DNA of 64,000 nucleotides from Psychrobacter pacificensis. Lineage in GTDB: Bacteria > Pseudomonadota > Gammaproteobacteria > Pseudomonadales > Moraxellaceae. Below the pieces are notes generated by a model. The model was not told where the DNA came from, made no database searches, and saw only the letters and a list, made by a program, of their open reading frames with translations. Below are positions 37,983-48,923 of this stretch, in pieces (position 1 is the stretch's first letter; each line of letters begins with the position of its first letter). The stretch spans positions 1-64,000 of the forward strand of contig NZ_FNAL01000012.1 of the NCBI RefSeq assembly GCF_900101915.1, given 5' to 3'. The translations under genes were made by a program, and so were the position numbers.

Positions 37983-38612
37983 TTACGCGTCGATCAACCA
38001 TCCTTGCTGGGTCGCATAGTCAATATTGTGTGATAGCCATTTATGAATAGGAGCAAAGCTGTCTTGAATAAACGCATGTGCACCTGCGACTTGACTACGT
38101 GTCACTCCAAGCTCACGCCACGTTTTGCCTTCAGTATTTAAGTTGAGCAAAAATGGCAGTAAGCGATCGACCACTTTAAGTAGCGCAGTCTCTTTACTAC
38201 TGCCTGTCTCTTGCGCCTCCCAAATCTCACTCAAATTGCCAATCCCATTGCCGCGTTCGCCTTGCAATCTGGCGATACCCGCTCGCTCCTCAACATGTGC
38301 ATCATGACGCGAGTCGGCGTACAAAAACGTATCGCCCGCATCAATCTCGCCCAAATCATGTACCAGTGCCATCTTTAGCAATTGTTCATGATTGACATCC
38401 AGCTCAAACAACTCAGCGATCGACCAGCATGCCATTGCTAAGTGCCAAGAATGTTCGGCAGAGTTTTCTCTGCGATCAGTCTCAGTCACGTAACTACGGC
38501 GATTCACGCGTTTGAGCGCATCTAGCTCTAGTAAGAAATGAGTGACGTCCTCTATATCGATAGTTGCAACGGATTTTTGATCGGTCAATGACGTCAGTGT
38601 GTTTGAAGACAT
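37983..38612 (-). CDS. HD-domain hydrolase (YfbR/HDDC2-like)
   Basis: 209-aa HD-superfamily phosphohydrolase related to YfbR/HDDC2 5'-deoxynucleotidases. RENSAEHSWHLAMACW holds the first His of the metal site, VHDLGEIDAGD is the HD pair, and a later Asp is in KVVDRLLPFLLN. The start at 38612 (MSSNTL) is supported by AGAGAGAAAT; a longer frame to 38645 is less likely. Dephosphorylation of deoxynucleoside monophosphates is inferred from family only. Convergent with psd. Confidence 0.85.
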   Translation of the reverse strand: MSSNTLTSLTDQKSVATIDIEDVTHFLLELDALKRVNRRSYVTETDRRENSAEHSWHLAMACWSIAELFELDVNHEQLLKMALVHDLGEIDAGDTFLYADSRHDAHVEERAGIARLQGERGNGIGNLSEIWEAQETGSSKETALLKVVDRLLPFLLNLNTEGKTWRELGVTRSQVAGAHAFIQDSFAPIHKWLSHNIDYATQQGWLIDA

Positions 38613-38742
38613 ATTTCTCTCTGATTTTTTGATAATTTTACACATTACGGTGTGGCTAACAACAAAATAGCGCTGATGTTATCAAGCGCTATCTCTTATA
38701 AGTCATTGGGTCAAATGACTGAGCACCCTATTATATAACCAT

Positions 38743-39318
38743 CTACTTAATCAAATTCAGAATGGTTTTGAAAGCAGGGTCTTCACTGCTACGGCACAAC
38801 TCAAACAAAATGGTTTCTACTGTCGAGATTATCCCACCTGCACGGCGAATACGGCGAATGGCTTGTTTTTTGTCGTATGGAAAACGCGAGCCAACGGCAT
38901 CGCCAATAATGACCGGTTGCATACCATTGTCTAGCAAATCAAGCGCGGTCTGTAGCACACAGACGTGTGCCTCAACTCCGATAAGCAATACGGTACTACG
39001 GTTTTGCTGCGCTAAATGATGCCATGTGTCATTGTTATCGCAGGCACTAAATGTGACTTTTTCAAAGCTCTTTGCATTGTCGCCCTCTAGCACATCACGA
39101 AGCTCTGGCAAGCTATCGCCCAATCCTTTTTTATACTGCTCGTTGAGCATGATGGGAATACCAAGCGCTTGCAGTCCTTTGATTATGGTCACTGTTTTTT
39201 TGACGATATTTTCGTGATCATAAATGTACGGCGTGAGGCGTTCTTGTACATCGATAATCATCGCTTGGGTGTTTTCACGAGCAATTCGGTAAGTACGATC
39301 AGTAATCATGGTAGACAT
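38743..39318 (-). CDS. Isochorismatase-like cysteine hydrolase
   Basis: 191-aa member of the isochorismatase-like (YcaC/nicotinamidase-type) hydrolases. The catalytic triad is visible as D23 (IIDVQERL), K87 (FEKVTFSAC) and C120 (IGVEAHVCVLQT). AAGGAGTGTACT precedes the ATG well. The YcaC-type sequence GVEAHVCV fits ring- or amide-hydrolysing members; nicotinamidase is less likely because metal-ligand motifs are not evident. Monocistronic. Confidence 0.87.
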   Translation of the reverse strand: MSTMITDRTYRIARENTQAMIIDVQERLTPYIYDHENIVKKTVTIIKGLQALGIPIMLNEQYKKGLGDSLPELRDVLEGDNAKSFEKVTFSACDNNDTWHHLAQQNRSTVLLIGVEAHVCVLQTALDLLDNGMQPVIIGDAVGSRFPYDKKQAIRRIRRAGGIISTVETILFELCRSSEDPAFKTILNLIK

Positions 39319-39518
39319 AGTACACTCCTTGTACGACTGATATTTATTATAAAAAGCTATTTTAGAATGGTCATTATTAGAGTTGTCATCAATAACATCT
39401 TAGCTCAGCTCACCCTTATTTAGTCACAGTTTCTTGAATGCGTCAATGGAGATAATTTTCATACGTACCTGTGTGCTCTTTACTACGCCAAGCATTAACT
39501 CGCTCATTATATTCACAA

Positions 39519-39546
39519 AAAACCCCCAGCCATCACGGCTAGGGGT
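39519..39546 (-). terminator. Terminator after fadA
   Basis: On the minus strand ACCCCTAGCC pairs with GGCTGGGGGT around GTGAT and is followed by TTTTTTG. It closes the fadBA transcript. Confidence 0.85.
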
Positions 39547-39602
39547 CATTATTAGAATATTTTTAATCAACAAATGTTACAAACTGGTTGCCGATTTTAA
39601 AA

Positions 39603-40826
<1,224 letters not shown>

Positions 40827-40933
40827 CTATAGCCATCTATCACGCGATCCGTACATCAGTACGATAACTATCTAGATGTTTTCGCGCTGGATATTATCGC
40901 GGCAGGCCAGACCTGATAAAACCGACCAAAACG

Positions 40934-40981
40934 GTGCGTCTGCTATTTTTTTATCACCGATAGCGACGTCAGCAAACGCAC
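40934..40981 (-). other. Stem-loop in fadB-fadA spacer
   Basis: GTGCGTCTGCT (40934-40944) is complementary to AGCAAACGCAC (40971-40981) with one mismatch around a 26-nt loop. No U-run follows on the minus strand, so a processing or partial attenuation site is more plausible than a terminator. Confidence 0.45.
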
Positions 40982-41008
40982 CCCACTTATCCTAATACGG
41001 TATGCTCG

Positions 41009-43168
41009 TTACGCTGTGGCGTAAAAAGTCTCGCCAGCGGCTGCCATGTCGCGAATCTTTTGCGGCGCTTCATAGGCTTTGCCAAGGTGTGCGTATTTTT
41101 CGCATAGTGCCAAGTAATTATCGAGACCCATTTGGTCGATATAACGACAAGGACCACCGCGGAATGGCGGGAAACCGACACCCATAATCATTGCCATGTC
41201 AGCCTCGGCAGGCGTGCTCACGATGTTGTCTTCTAGGCAGCGAACCGTTTCGTTGCAGAAAGCCAGCATAGTGCGGTCGATGATGGTTTGATCATCAAAC
41301 TCTTTTTTGTCGCTATCTGTCGTGGTTTTAAGTAGCTCATAAGTGGCGTCGTCAGCGACTTTCTTTGGCTTACCGCGCTTGTCAGTTTCATACTTATAGA
41401 AACCTACGCCGTTTTTCTGACCCAGACGCTCGTTTTCGTATAGATGCTGGATGGCACCTTTGTAGTCAGGTTTCATGCGATCTGGGAAACCATCTGCCAT
41501 CACTTCTGCGCCATGTACACCTGTATCTAGACCGACCACGTCGATTAGGTATGCAGGGCCCATTGGCCAGCCGAATTTTTCCATGACTTTATCAACATGG
41601 GTAAAGTCAGCACCTTGCTTGAGCAATAAATCAAACGCGCCAAAGTATGGGAACAATACGCGGTTGACCAAGAAACCTGGGCAGTCGTTGACCACAACTG
41701 GCACTTTGCCCATTTTTGAGGCGAGTGCTACGGTAGTCGCGATGGCTTCTTCAGAAGATTTTTCACCGCGAATCACTTCAACGAGTGGCATGCGATGTAC
41801 TGGGTTAAAGAAATGCATACCGACGAAGTTCTCTGGGCGATCAAGCGCCTCAGCAAGATAGGTGATAGAGATAGTCGAGGTGTTTGACGCTAGGATGCAA
41901 TCGTCTTTTACTAGCCCTTCTACTTCTTTTAGAACTGCACGCTTCACATTTGGATTTTCTACGACCGCTTCGATAACGATATCAGTCTCGCTAAAGTCAC
42001 CATAGTTCAAAGTAGGACGGATGCGGCTTAAGGTTTCACCCATTTTCGCTGGGGTCATCTTCTTACGTTCAACCATTTTACCAAGCAGTTTGCTGGCTTC
42101 GCCCATACCAAGATCTAATTGCTCAGACTTGATATCTTTCATGATAATTGGCAAGCCTTTGCTGGCCGCTTGATACGCGATACCGCCACCCATGATACCA
42201 GCGCCTAGTACAGCGGCCTCATTGATATCGTGTGCAAGCTTGCTGTGTTTTTTGGCCAGTTTTTTGACTAGCTGATCGTTTAAGAATAGACCAACCAAGC
42301 TCTCTGCTTGCGGGGTTTTGGCCGCTTTGGCAAAGCCAGCAGCTTCAACTTCAATCGCTTTGTCACGTGGTAGGTTGACGTGCTTTTCAATCGCTTCAAT
42401 AGCAAGAGCTGGTGCTGGGTACTGCTTAGGATTGGCTTTAGCAAAAATAGCACCTTTGGCACTATTAAATGCCATAGCTTGCTCAAGCTGGTTTAGCTTA
42501 ACAGGAGCCAGTTTTTCTTCACGTTTTGCTTGCCAATCAAGCTCACCTGAGATACATTTTTTGACCAAATCAATGGCTGCATCTTGCAAGTCGTCAGCTG
42601 GTACGGTTGCATCAACCAAGCCGAGTTTTAGCGCATCAAGTGGTTTTTTTGGTGTGCCAGTGGCGATAAGCTCAAGCGCGTTATCGATACCAATGATACG
42701 CGTACTACGAACCGTACCACCGAAGCCTGGGAAGATACCTAGCTGAGTTTCTGGTAGACCGATAATCGCTTTGTCACTCATGACGCGGTATTCACAAACC
42801 AAGGTCATCTCACAGCCGCCGCCCATTGCCGCGCCATTGATGGCCGCCACTTTCGGGAATGGCAAATCTTCAAAACGATTGAAAGCGTCATTGATATGAA
42901 CGACCCAATCTTTGATATCGCTTTCTGATTTTTTGAAAGAAGCCACAAACTCTGTGATATCAGCACCAGCGATAAACACGCCTTTGCCTGAAGTGACGAT
43001 AAGACCTTTGACGTCGTCCGCTTTTTCTAAAGCAGTAACGGCTTCACCAAACTGTTTGTTGGTTTCGGCATCAAATTTGTTCACGCTCTCATTTTCGGCG
43101 TTGTAGTGCATGTTGGCGATGCCATCTTCTAGCATTGTCACCGTGATGCGATTTCCTTGGTATACCAT
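41009..43168 (-). CDS. fadB: Fatty acid oxidation complex subunit alpha (FadB)
   Basis: 719-aa multifunctional enzyme. The N-terminal enoyl-CoA hydratase/isomerase domain shows [33 protein letters not shown] (oxyanion) and [17 protein letters not shown] (the two glutamates). The 3-hydroxyacyl-CoA dehydrogenase domain starts at about residue 315 with [19 protein letters not shown] (NAD-binding), then [19 protein letters not shown] and [26 protein letters not shown] precedes the start. Works with the downstream FadA in beta-oxidation. An ACTCCTTTC palindrome-like sequence at the start could be a repressor site but is not convincing. Confidence 0.96.
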   Translation of the reverse strand: MVYQGNRITVTMLEDGIANMHYNAENESVNKFDAETNKQFGEAVTALEKADDVKGLIVTSGKGVFIAGADITEFVASFKKSESDIKDWVVHINDAFNRFEDLPFPKVAAINGAAMGGGCEMTLVCEYRVMSDKAIIGLPETQLGIFPGFGGTVRSTRIIGIDNALELIATGTPKKPLDALKLGLVDATVPADDLQDAAIDLVKKCISGELDWQAKREEKLAPVKLNQLEQAMAFNSAKGAIFAKANPKQYPAPALAIEAIEKHVNLPRDKAIEVEAAGFAKAAKTPQAESLVGLFLNDQLVKKLAKKHSKLAHDINEAAVLGAGIMGGGIAYQAASKGLPIIMKDIKSEQLDLGMGEASKLLGKMVERKKMTPAKMGETLSRIRPTLNYGDFSETDIVIEAVVENPNVKRAVLKEVEGLVKDDCILASNTSTISITYLAEALDRPENFVGMHFFNPVHRMPLVEVIRGEKSSEEAIATTVALASKMGKVPVVVNDCPGFLVNRVLFPYFGAFDLLLKQGADFTHVDKVMEKFGWPMGPAYLIDVVGLDTGVHGAEVMADGFPDRMKPDYKGAIQHLYENERLGQKNGVGFYKYETDKRGKPKKVADDATYELLKTTTDSDKKEFDDQTIIDRTMLAFCNETVRCLEDNIVSTPAEADMAMIMGVGFPPFRGGPCRYIDQMGLDNYLALCEKYAHLGKAYEAPQKIRDMAAAGETFYATA

Positions 43169-43974
43169 TTGAAACTCCTTTCTATATAACGAAAGCTACG
43201 TTTTGAATTAAAATAAATAGCCAGTTACTGTTAGTAAAATGGGTAATAGCACTGTGCGCCGCCTTCAAGACAAACATCGTCATAAAGACAAACACATAGA
43301 GGGCGCATCAGTGAAGGTGTCTTTATTATCCAGCGCTCATGATTTGATACTTATTTTGACGTCTCTTGTACCCCATCACACGGCGCTTCATTTATATGTT
43401 GCAAATACCGCTATTAAAATACTGACTGAGACATGGTCTAACACTGATAATTGCTGAAGTAATACGCTCAGTAAAAACCCATTACGGTCAACATCAGACC
43501 ATTTTCACGTCAATTAGTGTAGGGGATTATGCCCCCAACTGTCACAAGCTAATGCCATACTCGCAAGTCACTCTTAAATCACCTGTAGGCATTTACCTTA
43601 TGCGCAAAGTGTTTTAGTGAATACTTGTATACTGAGTTACTATTTTGAATGTATTCGGTCTTGCTCGTCTTTACGGTCTACCACCTCAAGGGTGATAAAC
43701 CGTTGGTGTAGCCCAATTAATATAATTTACTTAGCTTGCGCTTTTATCAAAACATATTCAACCGGCAAGTGACATCAGCGATGCGTAACCAAGACTTGTT
43801 GTAAGATTACGATTGTACTGCCTCGTTTTTGGATAAATCAGAGCTATAAAATGCAAAAAACAAACGATTGATACCGTGTCTCACACGAGCAATATGGCCT
43901 ATCATGCTACACTAATACCGTTTTTACCTTGTCCTTAATAAGTTTTCATTGTATCCCTGATAAATGGTTGGATT
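43169..43974. other. fadB-ispA divergent spacer, no gene seen
   Basis: 806 nt. A 72-codon open frame (43239-43457) is present but has no ribosome site and no recognisable motif, so it is not called. The region holds the promoters for fadBA (minus) and ispA (plus). Short inverted sequences such as GGGGATTATGCCCC (about 43523-43536) are present without clear meaning. Confidence 0.4.
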
Positions 43975-45036
43975 ATGACGGTTTCCCTTACTTCTAGCGC
44001 TACCTCTTCTGGCTTTGCCCCTTTTAACGCTGTCTCTTTTCAAAGCACTGAGCAATTTCATAGTGCTGTGCGCGCGCAACTGACGCAAGATATTGAGGTC
44101 TTGTTTGCTTATGCCAAGCTGCCTAGTCCACTGGTAGATGCCTGTCGTTATGTCATGACGGGACAAGGTAAATTGGTGCGCCCATTGATGGTTGCCAGTG
44201 CTTTTGCCAGTATTAATAGCGGTAATAGTGAACGTACAGGCGAGCGCAATGACGACATCGACATGCTCAATGCTGATCTGGACTCATTGCTAGAAAACGA
44301 CTCAGACTATGATATGTCGCGCCGTGCTGCATTGGCCGTAGAGCTACTACATACCTATTCGTTGGTGCATGATGATTTGCCATGTATGGATGATGACGAG
44401 CTGCGACGTGGGCAACCGACTGCTCATATTGCCTTTGATGAAGCGACGGCACTGCTAGCAGGAGATGTATTGCAGACGCTCGCGTTTGAAGTATTGACCG
44501 CGGAAATGCCAACCTTTGCGCCATTCGATGCCAATATCGCAAGTCAGCTATTGGCCATATTTGCCCCGCGCGCTAGACGCATGGTATCTGGGCAAATGCT
44601 GGATCTGAATGCCGAAGCCAGTACTGATATTGTGCAAAACGATTTAGAAGCCATCCATCGTGACAAGACAGGTGCACTGATTGAAGCGGCCATGCTTATG
44701 GGCGGCGTCTGTGCTGGCGCAACGGCTCCACAGCGTATGGCATTGCAAGAGTGCGCCCAATATATCGGTCTTGCCTTTCAAGTTCAAGACGATGTATTGG
44801 ACGTCACGATGACGACAGATACGCTTGGTAAGCCTGCGGGTAGCGATGAAAAATTGGACAAATCTACCTATGTAAAACTGATGGGCGTCGATGACGCGAC
44901 CAGCTATGCGCAATCGCTATTTGATGGTGGGCGCGCGGCTATCAGCCGTGAACTTAGCAATAATCAAGACAACACTGTCAAAAACAATGATGCGCTACTG
45001 GCATTGATTGAATGGCTGTGGTCACGTAAGAAATAG
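43975..45036 (+). CDS. ispA: Polyprenyl synthetase (farnesyl diphosphate synthase type)
   Basis: 353-aa trans-prenyltransferase, probably adding IPP to make geranyl/farnesyl diphosphate for isoprenoids. First aspartate-rich motif VHDDLPCMDDDELRRG (D133-D141), second FQVQDDVLD, plus LVRPLMVASA and HRDKTGALIEAA. Against E. coli IspA there is an extra stretch of about 35 residues rich in N, D, S and E (about residues 80-114) between LVRPLMVASAFA and the MSRRAALAVELLHTYSL helix. The ribosome site is weak. The usual xseB/dxs neighbours are absent. Confidence 0.9.
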   Translation: MTVSLTSSATSSGFAPFNAVSFQSTEQFHSAVRAQLTQDIEVLFAYAKLPSPLVDACRYVMTGQGKLVRPLMVASAFASINSGNSERTGERNDDIDMLNADLDSLLENDSDYDMSRRAALAVELLHTYSLVHDDLPCMDDDELRRGQPTAHIAFDEATALLAGDVLQTLAFEVLTAEMPTFAPFDANIASQLLAIFAPRARRMVSGQMLDLNAEASTDIVQNDLEAIHRDKTGALIEAAMLMGGVCAGATAPQRMALQECAQYIGLAFQVQDDVLDVTMTTDTLGKPAGSDEKLDKSTYVKLMGVDDATSYAQSLFDGGRAAISRELSNNQDNTVKNNDALLALIEWLWSRKK

Positions 45037-45106
45037 CTAGTGAATAGCCGCTGAATAAAAACAGCTCAGAAAGTTTTATCACCTCAAACGGCAGTGAGTG
45101 GTCAAC

Positions 45107-45925
45107 ATGGACAGTAACCCTACCCCGCGCATTTACCTCGGCACTGGTGGCTATAGCGACACGGATTTGCTCGGCACGCTGTACCCACAAGGCACCAAAA
45201 AAGCGGACTTTTTACGTGAATACGCCAAACAATACGGTGCAGTCGAAATAAACAGCACATTCTATGCGCCCATCGGGCAAAAAGCCTTTGCGGGGATGAT
45301 TGATAAAGCTTACACACAAGCTAATAGCCAGTTAAAATTTGCCGTTAAACTACACCAAGACTTTACTCATGCACGTAAAGGCACTGCCGCACACGCACAG
45401 GCTTTTCTTAACGCCTTGTCGCCACTTGTTGAAGCGGATGCGTTAGCGCCGTTACTGCTCCAGTTCCCACATGGCTTTGACCGTACTCGCGAGCATCGTC
45501 TGTACTTGGCAGAACTTGTCAGCTGGTTTAAGGACTATCCGCTTGCCATCGAGTTTCGTCATAACGGCTGGCACACGCCGCAAGTAATCGATAGCTTTAA
45601 ACAGCAGGGGCTGATTTGGTGCAGTGTCGATTATCCTAAAGTCAGCGGGCTGCCGCCCTCGCGCCTGATATTTACCGAACGTACGGGCTATCTGCGAATG
45701 CATGGCAATAATCTGAACTGGTGGGATGCGATGAGCGCGGCTGATCGTCATGATTATCGCTACTCTGAGGCTGAGATGAACGACTGGGCGCAAGCGATTA
45801 CCAATCAGCGTCAGCATTTTGATACGCTCTATATCTTTTTTCAAAATACGGTGAAGGCGCATGCTTATTATAATATTGCGATGCTGCGAGAAGCGTTGGG
45901 TAATTTTGGGTTTGAGGTTTTGTAG
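45107..45925 (+). CDS. DUF72 (YecE) family protein
   Basis: 272-aa TIM-barrel DUF72/YecE protein; biochemical function not established. It has YLGTGGYSDTDLLGTLYP, AVEINSTFYAPIG, FAVKLHQDFTHA, LLQFPHGF, AIEFRHNGW, GYLRMHGNNLNWW and DTLYIFFQNTVKAHAYYNIAML, following the family pattern from start to end. The ATG at 45107 is preferred to a GTG three codons earlier. It lies downstream of ispA on the same strand with a 70-nt gap. Confidence 0.88.
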   Translation: MDSNPTPRIYLGTGGYSDTDLLGTLYPQGTKKADFLREYAKQYGAVEINSTFYAPIGQKAFAGMIDKAYTQANSQLKFAVKLHQDFTHARKGTAAHAQAFLNALSPLVEADALAPLLLQFPHGFDRTREHRLYLAELVSWFKDYPLAIEFRHNGWHTPQVIDSFKQQGLIWCSVDYPKVSGLPPSRLIFTERTGYLRMHGNNLNWWDAMSAADRHDYRYSEAEMNDWAQAITNQRQHFDTLYIFFQNTVKAHAYYNIAMLREALGNFGFEVL

Positions 45926-45956
45926 GATTAAGTTTAAATAATAATCTTAACTATAT

Positions 45957-46030
45957 TTGTAGGCTGGGTTTTTAACCCAGCATTTTATCTTTGCAAAGTT
46001 TCAAAGCTAGGTTAAAAAACCAAATTACGT
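45957..46030 (+). repeat. REP-like inverted repeat element
   Basis: A perfect hairpin GCTGGGTT-TTT-AACCCAGC (45963-45981) is paired, across 22 nt, with a degenerate mirror copy GCTAGGTTAAAAAACCAAATTACG (46004-46027). The two outer arms GTAGGCTGGGTTTTTAACC and the reverse complement of the right arm agree at about 18 of 23 positions. This geometry is that of REP/BIME elements. It lies between the DUF72 gene and the lipoprotein gene. Confidence 0.55.
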
Positions 46031-46059
46031 CTACTAAATATTATCAACTGGTATCAATT

Positions 46060-46572
46060 ATGAAACATCGTTTTGTACTTACCCTAGTCTTATTATCTTG
46101 CTTTCAATTGGGTTGTGTCAGTACAACAAAAAGTATAGATATAAATAAAAATAATATGGAACAAAAAGACGTTATTGTAGAGCCAGCCAAAGTTGTTATA
46201 GAAGAAAAAAAAGCTCGTAAAAGACCGACTGATCTTTTTACTCATTATCCATCTGAGTCACAGATGGTGGCTATTATCTATGGCGAGTTTGTACTTAAAA
46301 ATAATTGTCTATTGCTTGAGCTTACTGGACAAGATGCTTTTATAACCCCTGTCTTTCCTCAAGGCAAAGCCACTTTTTTAATAGAGGAAAATGCTGTTAT
46401 GCTAGGAGATATTAAAGTGCCATTGGATGTACAAGTAGGCACAGGCGGCGGCGCTTTACCTAAAAATAACGTGGTTTATGCTACTAGAGGTGATGCGTCA
46501 TGCCTAACAGATAGAGTGTTTATAGCAGATGCTGATGTGATTGCTATTGAAGAGGACACAACAATTAAATAA
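46060..46572 (+). CDS. Small predicted lipoprotein, unknown function
   Basis: 170-aa protein with signal peptide MKHRFVLTLVLLSCFQLGC (lipobox FQLGC, Cys at residue 19). After cleavage there is a lysine- and glutamate-rich linker, then a compact C-terminal part including AIIYGEFVLKNNCLLLELTG and DASCLTDRVFI with two cysteines that could pair. I do not recognise the family. The start at 46060 is taken for the signal peptide; a longer frame from 45991 would run through the REP-like element and is rejected. Composition is AT-rich compared with neighbours. Confidence 0.7.
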   Translation: MKHRFVLTLVLLSCFQLGCVSTTKSIDINKNNMEQKDVIVEPAKVVIEEKKARKRPTDLFTHYPSESQMVAIIYGEFVLKNNCLLLELTGQDAFITPVFPQGKATFLIEENAVMLGDIKVPLDVQVGTGGGALPKNNVVYATRGDASCLTDRVFIADADVIAIEEDTTIK

Positions 46573-46611
46573 GGTCTATATTCATTAGCGGCTCCCAAAC
46601 TGTCCATTAAA

Positions 46612-46648
46612 ACCAAAAAAAGGACGCCTCTCAGCGTCCTTTTTTATT
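46612..46648 (+). terminator. Bidirectional terminator before sodB
   Basis: AAAAAGGACGC pairs with GCGTCCTTTTT around CTCTCA. It ends the plus-strand lipoprotein gene and convergent sodB. Confidence 0.92.
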
Positions 46649-46672
46649 AATCGAAACTTTAGTGATTAAAGA

Positions 46673-47302
46673 TTACTCTTCAACGCCTGCGTCTTGACCT
46701 TTATATTTTGCGTTTGCGTAGTCCCAGTTTACGAGCTTGTCTAGGAAGGTATCTACGTAGTCAGGACGACGGTTACGGTAGTCGATGTAGTACGCGTGTT
46801 CCCATACGTCACAAGTCAATACAGCCACTTGGTCGTGTGCCAATGGGGTATCAGCGTTAGCAGTTTTGGCGATTGATAGTTTGCCACCCACTTTATCAGC
46901 GACTAGCCATGCCCAGCCTGAACCGAACTGTGAAGTTGCCGCATTTTTGAACTCTTCACGGAACTTGTCATAGCTGCCAAAATCTTCTTCGATTTTTGCT
47001 TTTAGATCGCCAGTAGGTTCGCCGCCGCCGTTGGTTGGCGTCATGCAGTTCCAGTAGAACGTGTGGTTCCAAACCTGAGCGGCTTGGTTAAACATGGTTT
47101 GCTTGCTGTCATCTTTGGCAGTTGCTTTGATGATTTCTGGTAAGGTTTTGTCTTCTAAACCAGAACCTGGTAGTAGCTCATTTAACTTGTTTACGTAAGC
47201 AGCATGATGCTTGTCATGATGATATTCTAGCGTCTCGGCACTGATATGTGGCTCTAGCGCGTCTTTTGCATATGGGAGATCTGGTAAAGTAATATTTGAC
47301 AT
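46673..47302 (-). CDS. sodB: Superoxide dismutase (iron type)
   Basis: 209-aa cytosolic Fe/Mn superoxide dismutase. Metal ligands are seen in LEYHHDKHHAAYV (His), VWNHTFYWNC (His), and CDVWEHAYYIDYRNRR (Asp and His). GSGWAWLVADK and the AAQVWNHTFYW context resemble FeSOD more than MnSOD, though metal preference is inferred. The start at 47302 (MSNITLPDLPYA) has AAGGATAAAATAATT upstream and fits the family; a frame from 47335 is longer but less likely. In many bacteria sodB is Fur/RyhB-regulated; no Fur box was recognised. Confidence 0.94.
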   Translation of the reverse strand: MSNITLPDLPYAKDALEPHISAETLEYHHDKHHAAYVNKLNELLPGSGLEDKTLPEIIKATAKDDSKQTMFNQAAQVWNHTFYWNCMTPTNGGGEPTGDLKAKIEEDFGSYDKFREEFKNAATSQFGSGWAWLVADKVGGKLSIAKTANADTPLAHDQVAVLTCDVWEHAYYIDYRNRRPDYVDTFLDKLVNWDYANAKYKGQDAGVEE

Positions 47303-47830
47303 AATTATTTTATCCTTGCTTATTTGGCCACTCATACTACTGTCTCTCTAAATACAGACATACCTAAAATAGATACGCCTTAAGAATAGAAACACTTGGT
47401 ATCGAGCTAAATTGGCTGAGTCTATTGTTTGAAGTGAATGTTATCGCTTAATACACGTGATTGCTTAACACTGTATCACGTATTATTATGAATCCAAAAT
47501 TAACCTAGCTGTTATTGTTCGTCCAAAAGCCAAGTGTTTGACTCTATAGACTTTTATTAACTTAATATTCACAAGCTATAAGATATATTTCACTGTAGCT
47601 TGGTCACTATTATAACAACAGCCCCTAATAATATCAGTTACCAAATGTTATAGCTCGTATATTCTGTATCGTCACTGGTTATTTATTCAACGATGACCTT
47701 TTACCTCGTCAAACTCTATGCCATCAGTACTAACATCATTATCCAGGTCGATCTATATAGCATCTATAAAAATACCAAAAGTTAAAACTCGGCTAATTCA
47801 TTCATATTTTTTATATAACGGAACGACCCT
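47303..47830. other. sodB-rdgB divergent spacer
   Basis: 528 nt, AT-rich, with no credible gene. Promoters of sodB (minus) and rdgB (plus) must lie here. Nothing else recognised. Confidence 0.4.
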
Positions 47831-48484
47831 ATGAGCACTACCGATACCGTACAACTCGCTCCCCAATCAACCTCTGATAACCAGTGGGTGCTCGCCAGTA
47901 ATAACAAAGGCAAACTGGCTGAGTTTAAACGGCTATTTGCCGAAGCGAACTTGGACGTGACGATTGTCCCGCAAGGTCAGCTCGATATCGACGATGCGAT
48001 AGAAGATGGGCTCAGCTTTGTCGAAAACGCCATTATCAAAGCACGCCATGCTAGCCGTATCAGCGGCTTGCCTGCGATTGCTGATGACTCAGGACTGTGC
48101 GTGCCTGTACTCGGTAATGCCCCCGGCATCTACTCGGCGCGCTATGCTGGCGAGCATGGCAATGATAGTAAAAACAACGCCAAGCTCATTGCTGACTTGC
48201 AGCCATTACGCACGACCCAGCCTGACACACCGATTGAGGGTATGTTCGTTTGCGTGCTGGCTATGGTGCGTCATGCAGATGACCCATTACCGATTATCGC
48301 TCAAGGCTTATGGCACGGTGAGATCTTAGACGCACCGCATGGCGACGGCGGTTTTGGCTATGATCCATTGTTTTGGTTACCTAATCTACAAGCCAGTGCG
48401 GCAAGCCTAAGCGCGGCTGATAAAAATCGTCTCAGTCATCGGGGGCAGGCTATTCAGCAATTATTGGCACAACTGCCTTTATAG
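47831..48484 (+). CDS. rdgB: Non-canonical purine NTP pyrophosphatase (RdgB/HAM1)
   Basis: 217-aa enzyme hydrolysing dITP, ITP and XTP to monophosphates to keep them out of DNA and RNA. Motifs: WVLASNNKGKLAEFKRLF (SxNxxK), ADDSGLCVPVLGNAPGIYSARYAG (catalytic Asp), GDGGFGYDPLFW and SHRGQAIQQL, in family order. About 20 residues precede the first motif. The ribosome site is a weak GGAACGA. A 22-nt tandem duplication starts at the stop codon. Confidence 0.95.
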   Translation: MSTTDTVQLAPQSTSDNQWVLASNNKGKLAEFKRLFAEANLDVTIVPQGQLDIDDAIEDGLSFVENAIIKARHASRISGLPAIADDSGLCVPVLGNAPGIYSARYAGEHGNDSKNNAKLIADLQPLRTTQPDTPIEGMFVCVLAMVRHADDPLPIIAQGLWHGEILDAPHGDGGFGYDPLFWLPNLQASAASLSAADKNRLSHRGQAIQQLLAQLPL

Positions 48485-48521
48485 GTTCTCTTATAAAAAC
48501 TTTATAGGTTCTCTTGTAAAA
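48477..48521 (+). repeat. Tandem 22-nt duplication at rdgB 3' end
   Basis: CTTTATAGGTTCTCTT-A-TAAAA (48477-48498) is repeated as CTTTATAGGTTCTCTT-G-TAAAA (48500-48521), period 23. The rdgB TAG lies inside the first copy. One base differs between copies. Confidence 0.8.
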
Positions 48522-48923
48522 TAAGTGCGCTTGTCATCGAAAAAAACCTTAGAAACCCTGCCGTCAAAGAGATAATTTTTACTTTAATAAGCAGATAGAT
48601 TATACTGTTCTACTTTTAAAATTTTGTTGAAGGCCGTTATTTGCCTGTATAATTCACCAAAAAGCGTTATTATGCGGTGCATTAACGGTTTATAACTGAT
48701 ATTTGGTAACCCTGACAACTTCGACAGTGTCACCCTTTAGTATCAGCGGCGATTGCTACTGGTGCTGATTTTGAAGTGGCGGGCTTATCATTATCCCCTA
48801 TTTATTCCAGCGGCAACCGTCGTACACGCCCGTAATTTGAGGCACGGTTTGTCTATTACCATTTAACCCTAAGTACTATCTCAGCAATCAAACGTACTAC
48901 TTAATCCTAAAGGTGTAATGAAC
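48485..48923. other. Spacer upstream of tig
   Basis: 439 nt. After the tandem repeat, a promoter-like TTGTTG (48624-48629) and TATAAT (48648-48653) with 18-nt spacing could drive tig. Downstream of it TGACA/TGTCA arms (about 48713-48733) form a small hairpin. No gene seen. Confidence 0.5.
48624..48653 (+). promoter_or_regulatory. Candidate sigma-70 promoter for tig
   Basis: TTGTTG, 18-nt spacer, exact TATAAT. It would leave a leader of about 260 nt before tig. Inferred from consensus only. Confidence 0.45.

Noticed and set aside
43166-43185. Possible PsrA/FadR-type operator at the fadB start
   Set aside because: GAAACTCCTTTC is only loosely similar to published sites and overlaps the ribosome site; too weak to call.
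43239-43457. 72-codon open frame in the fadB-ispA spacer
   Set aside because: No ribosome site, no recognisable motif and composition of a spacer; not called as a gene.
45991-46059. N-terminal extension of the small lipoprotein
   Set aside because: It reads through the REP-like element and lacks a ribosome site; the signal peptide begins at 46060.
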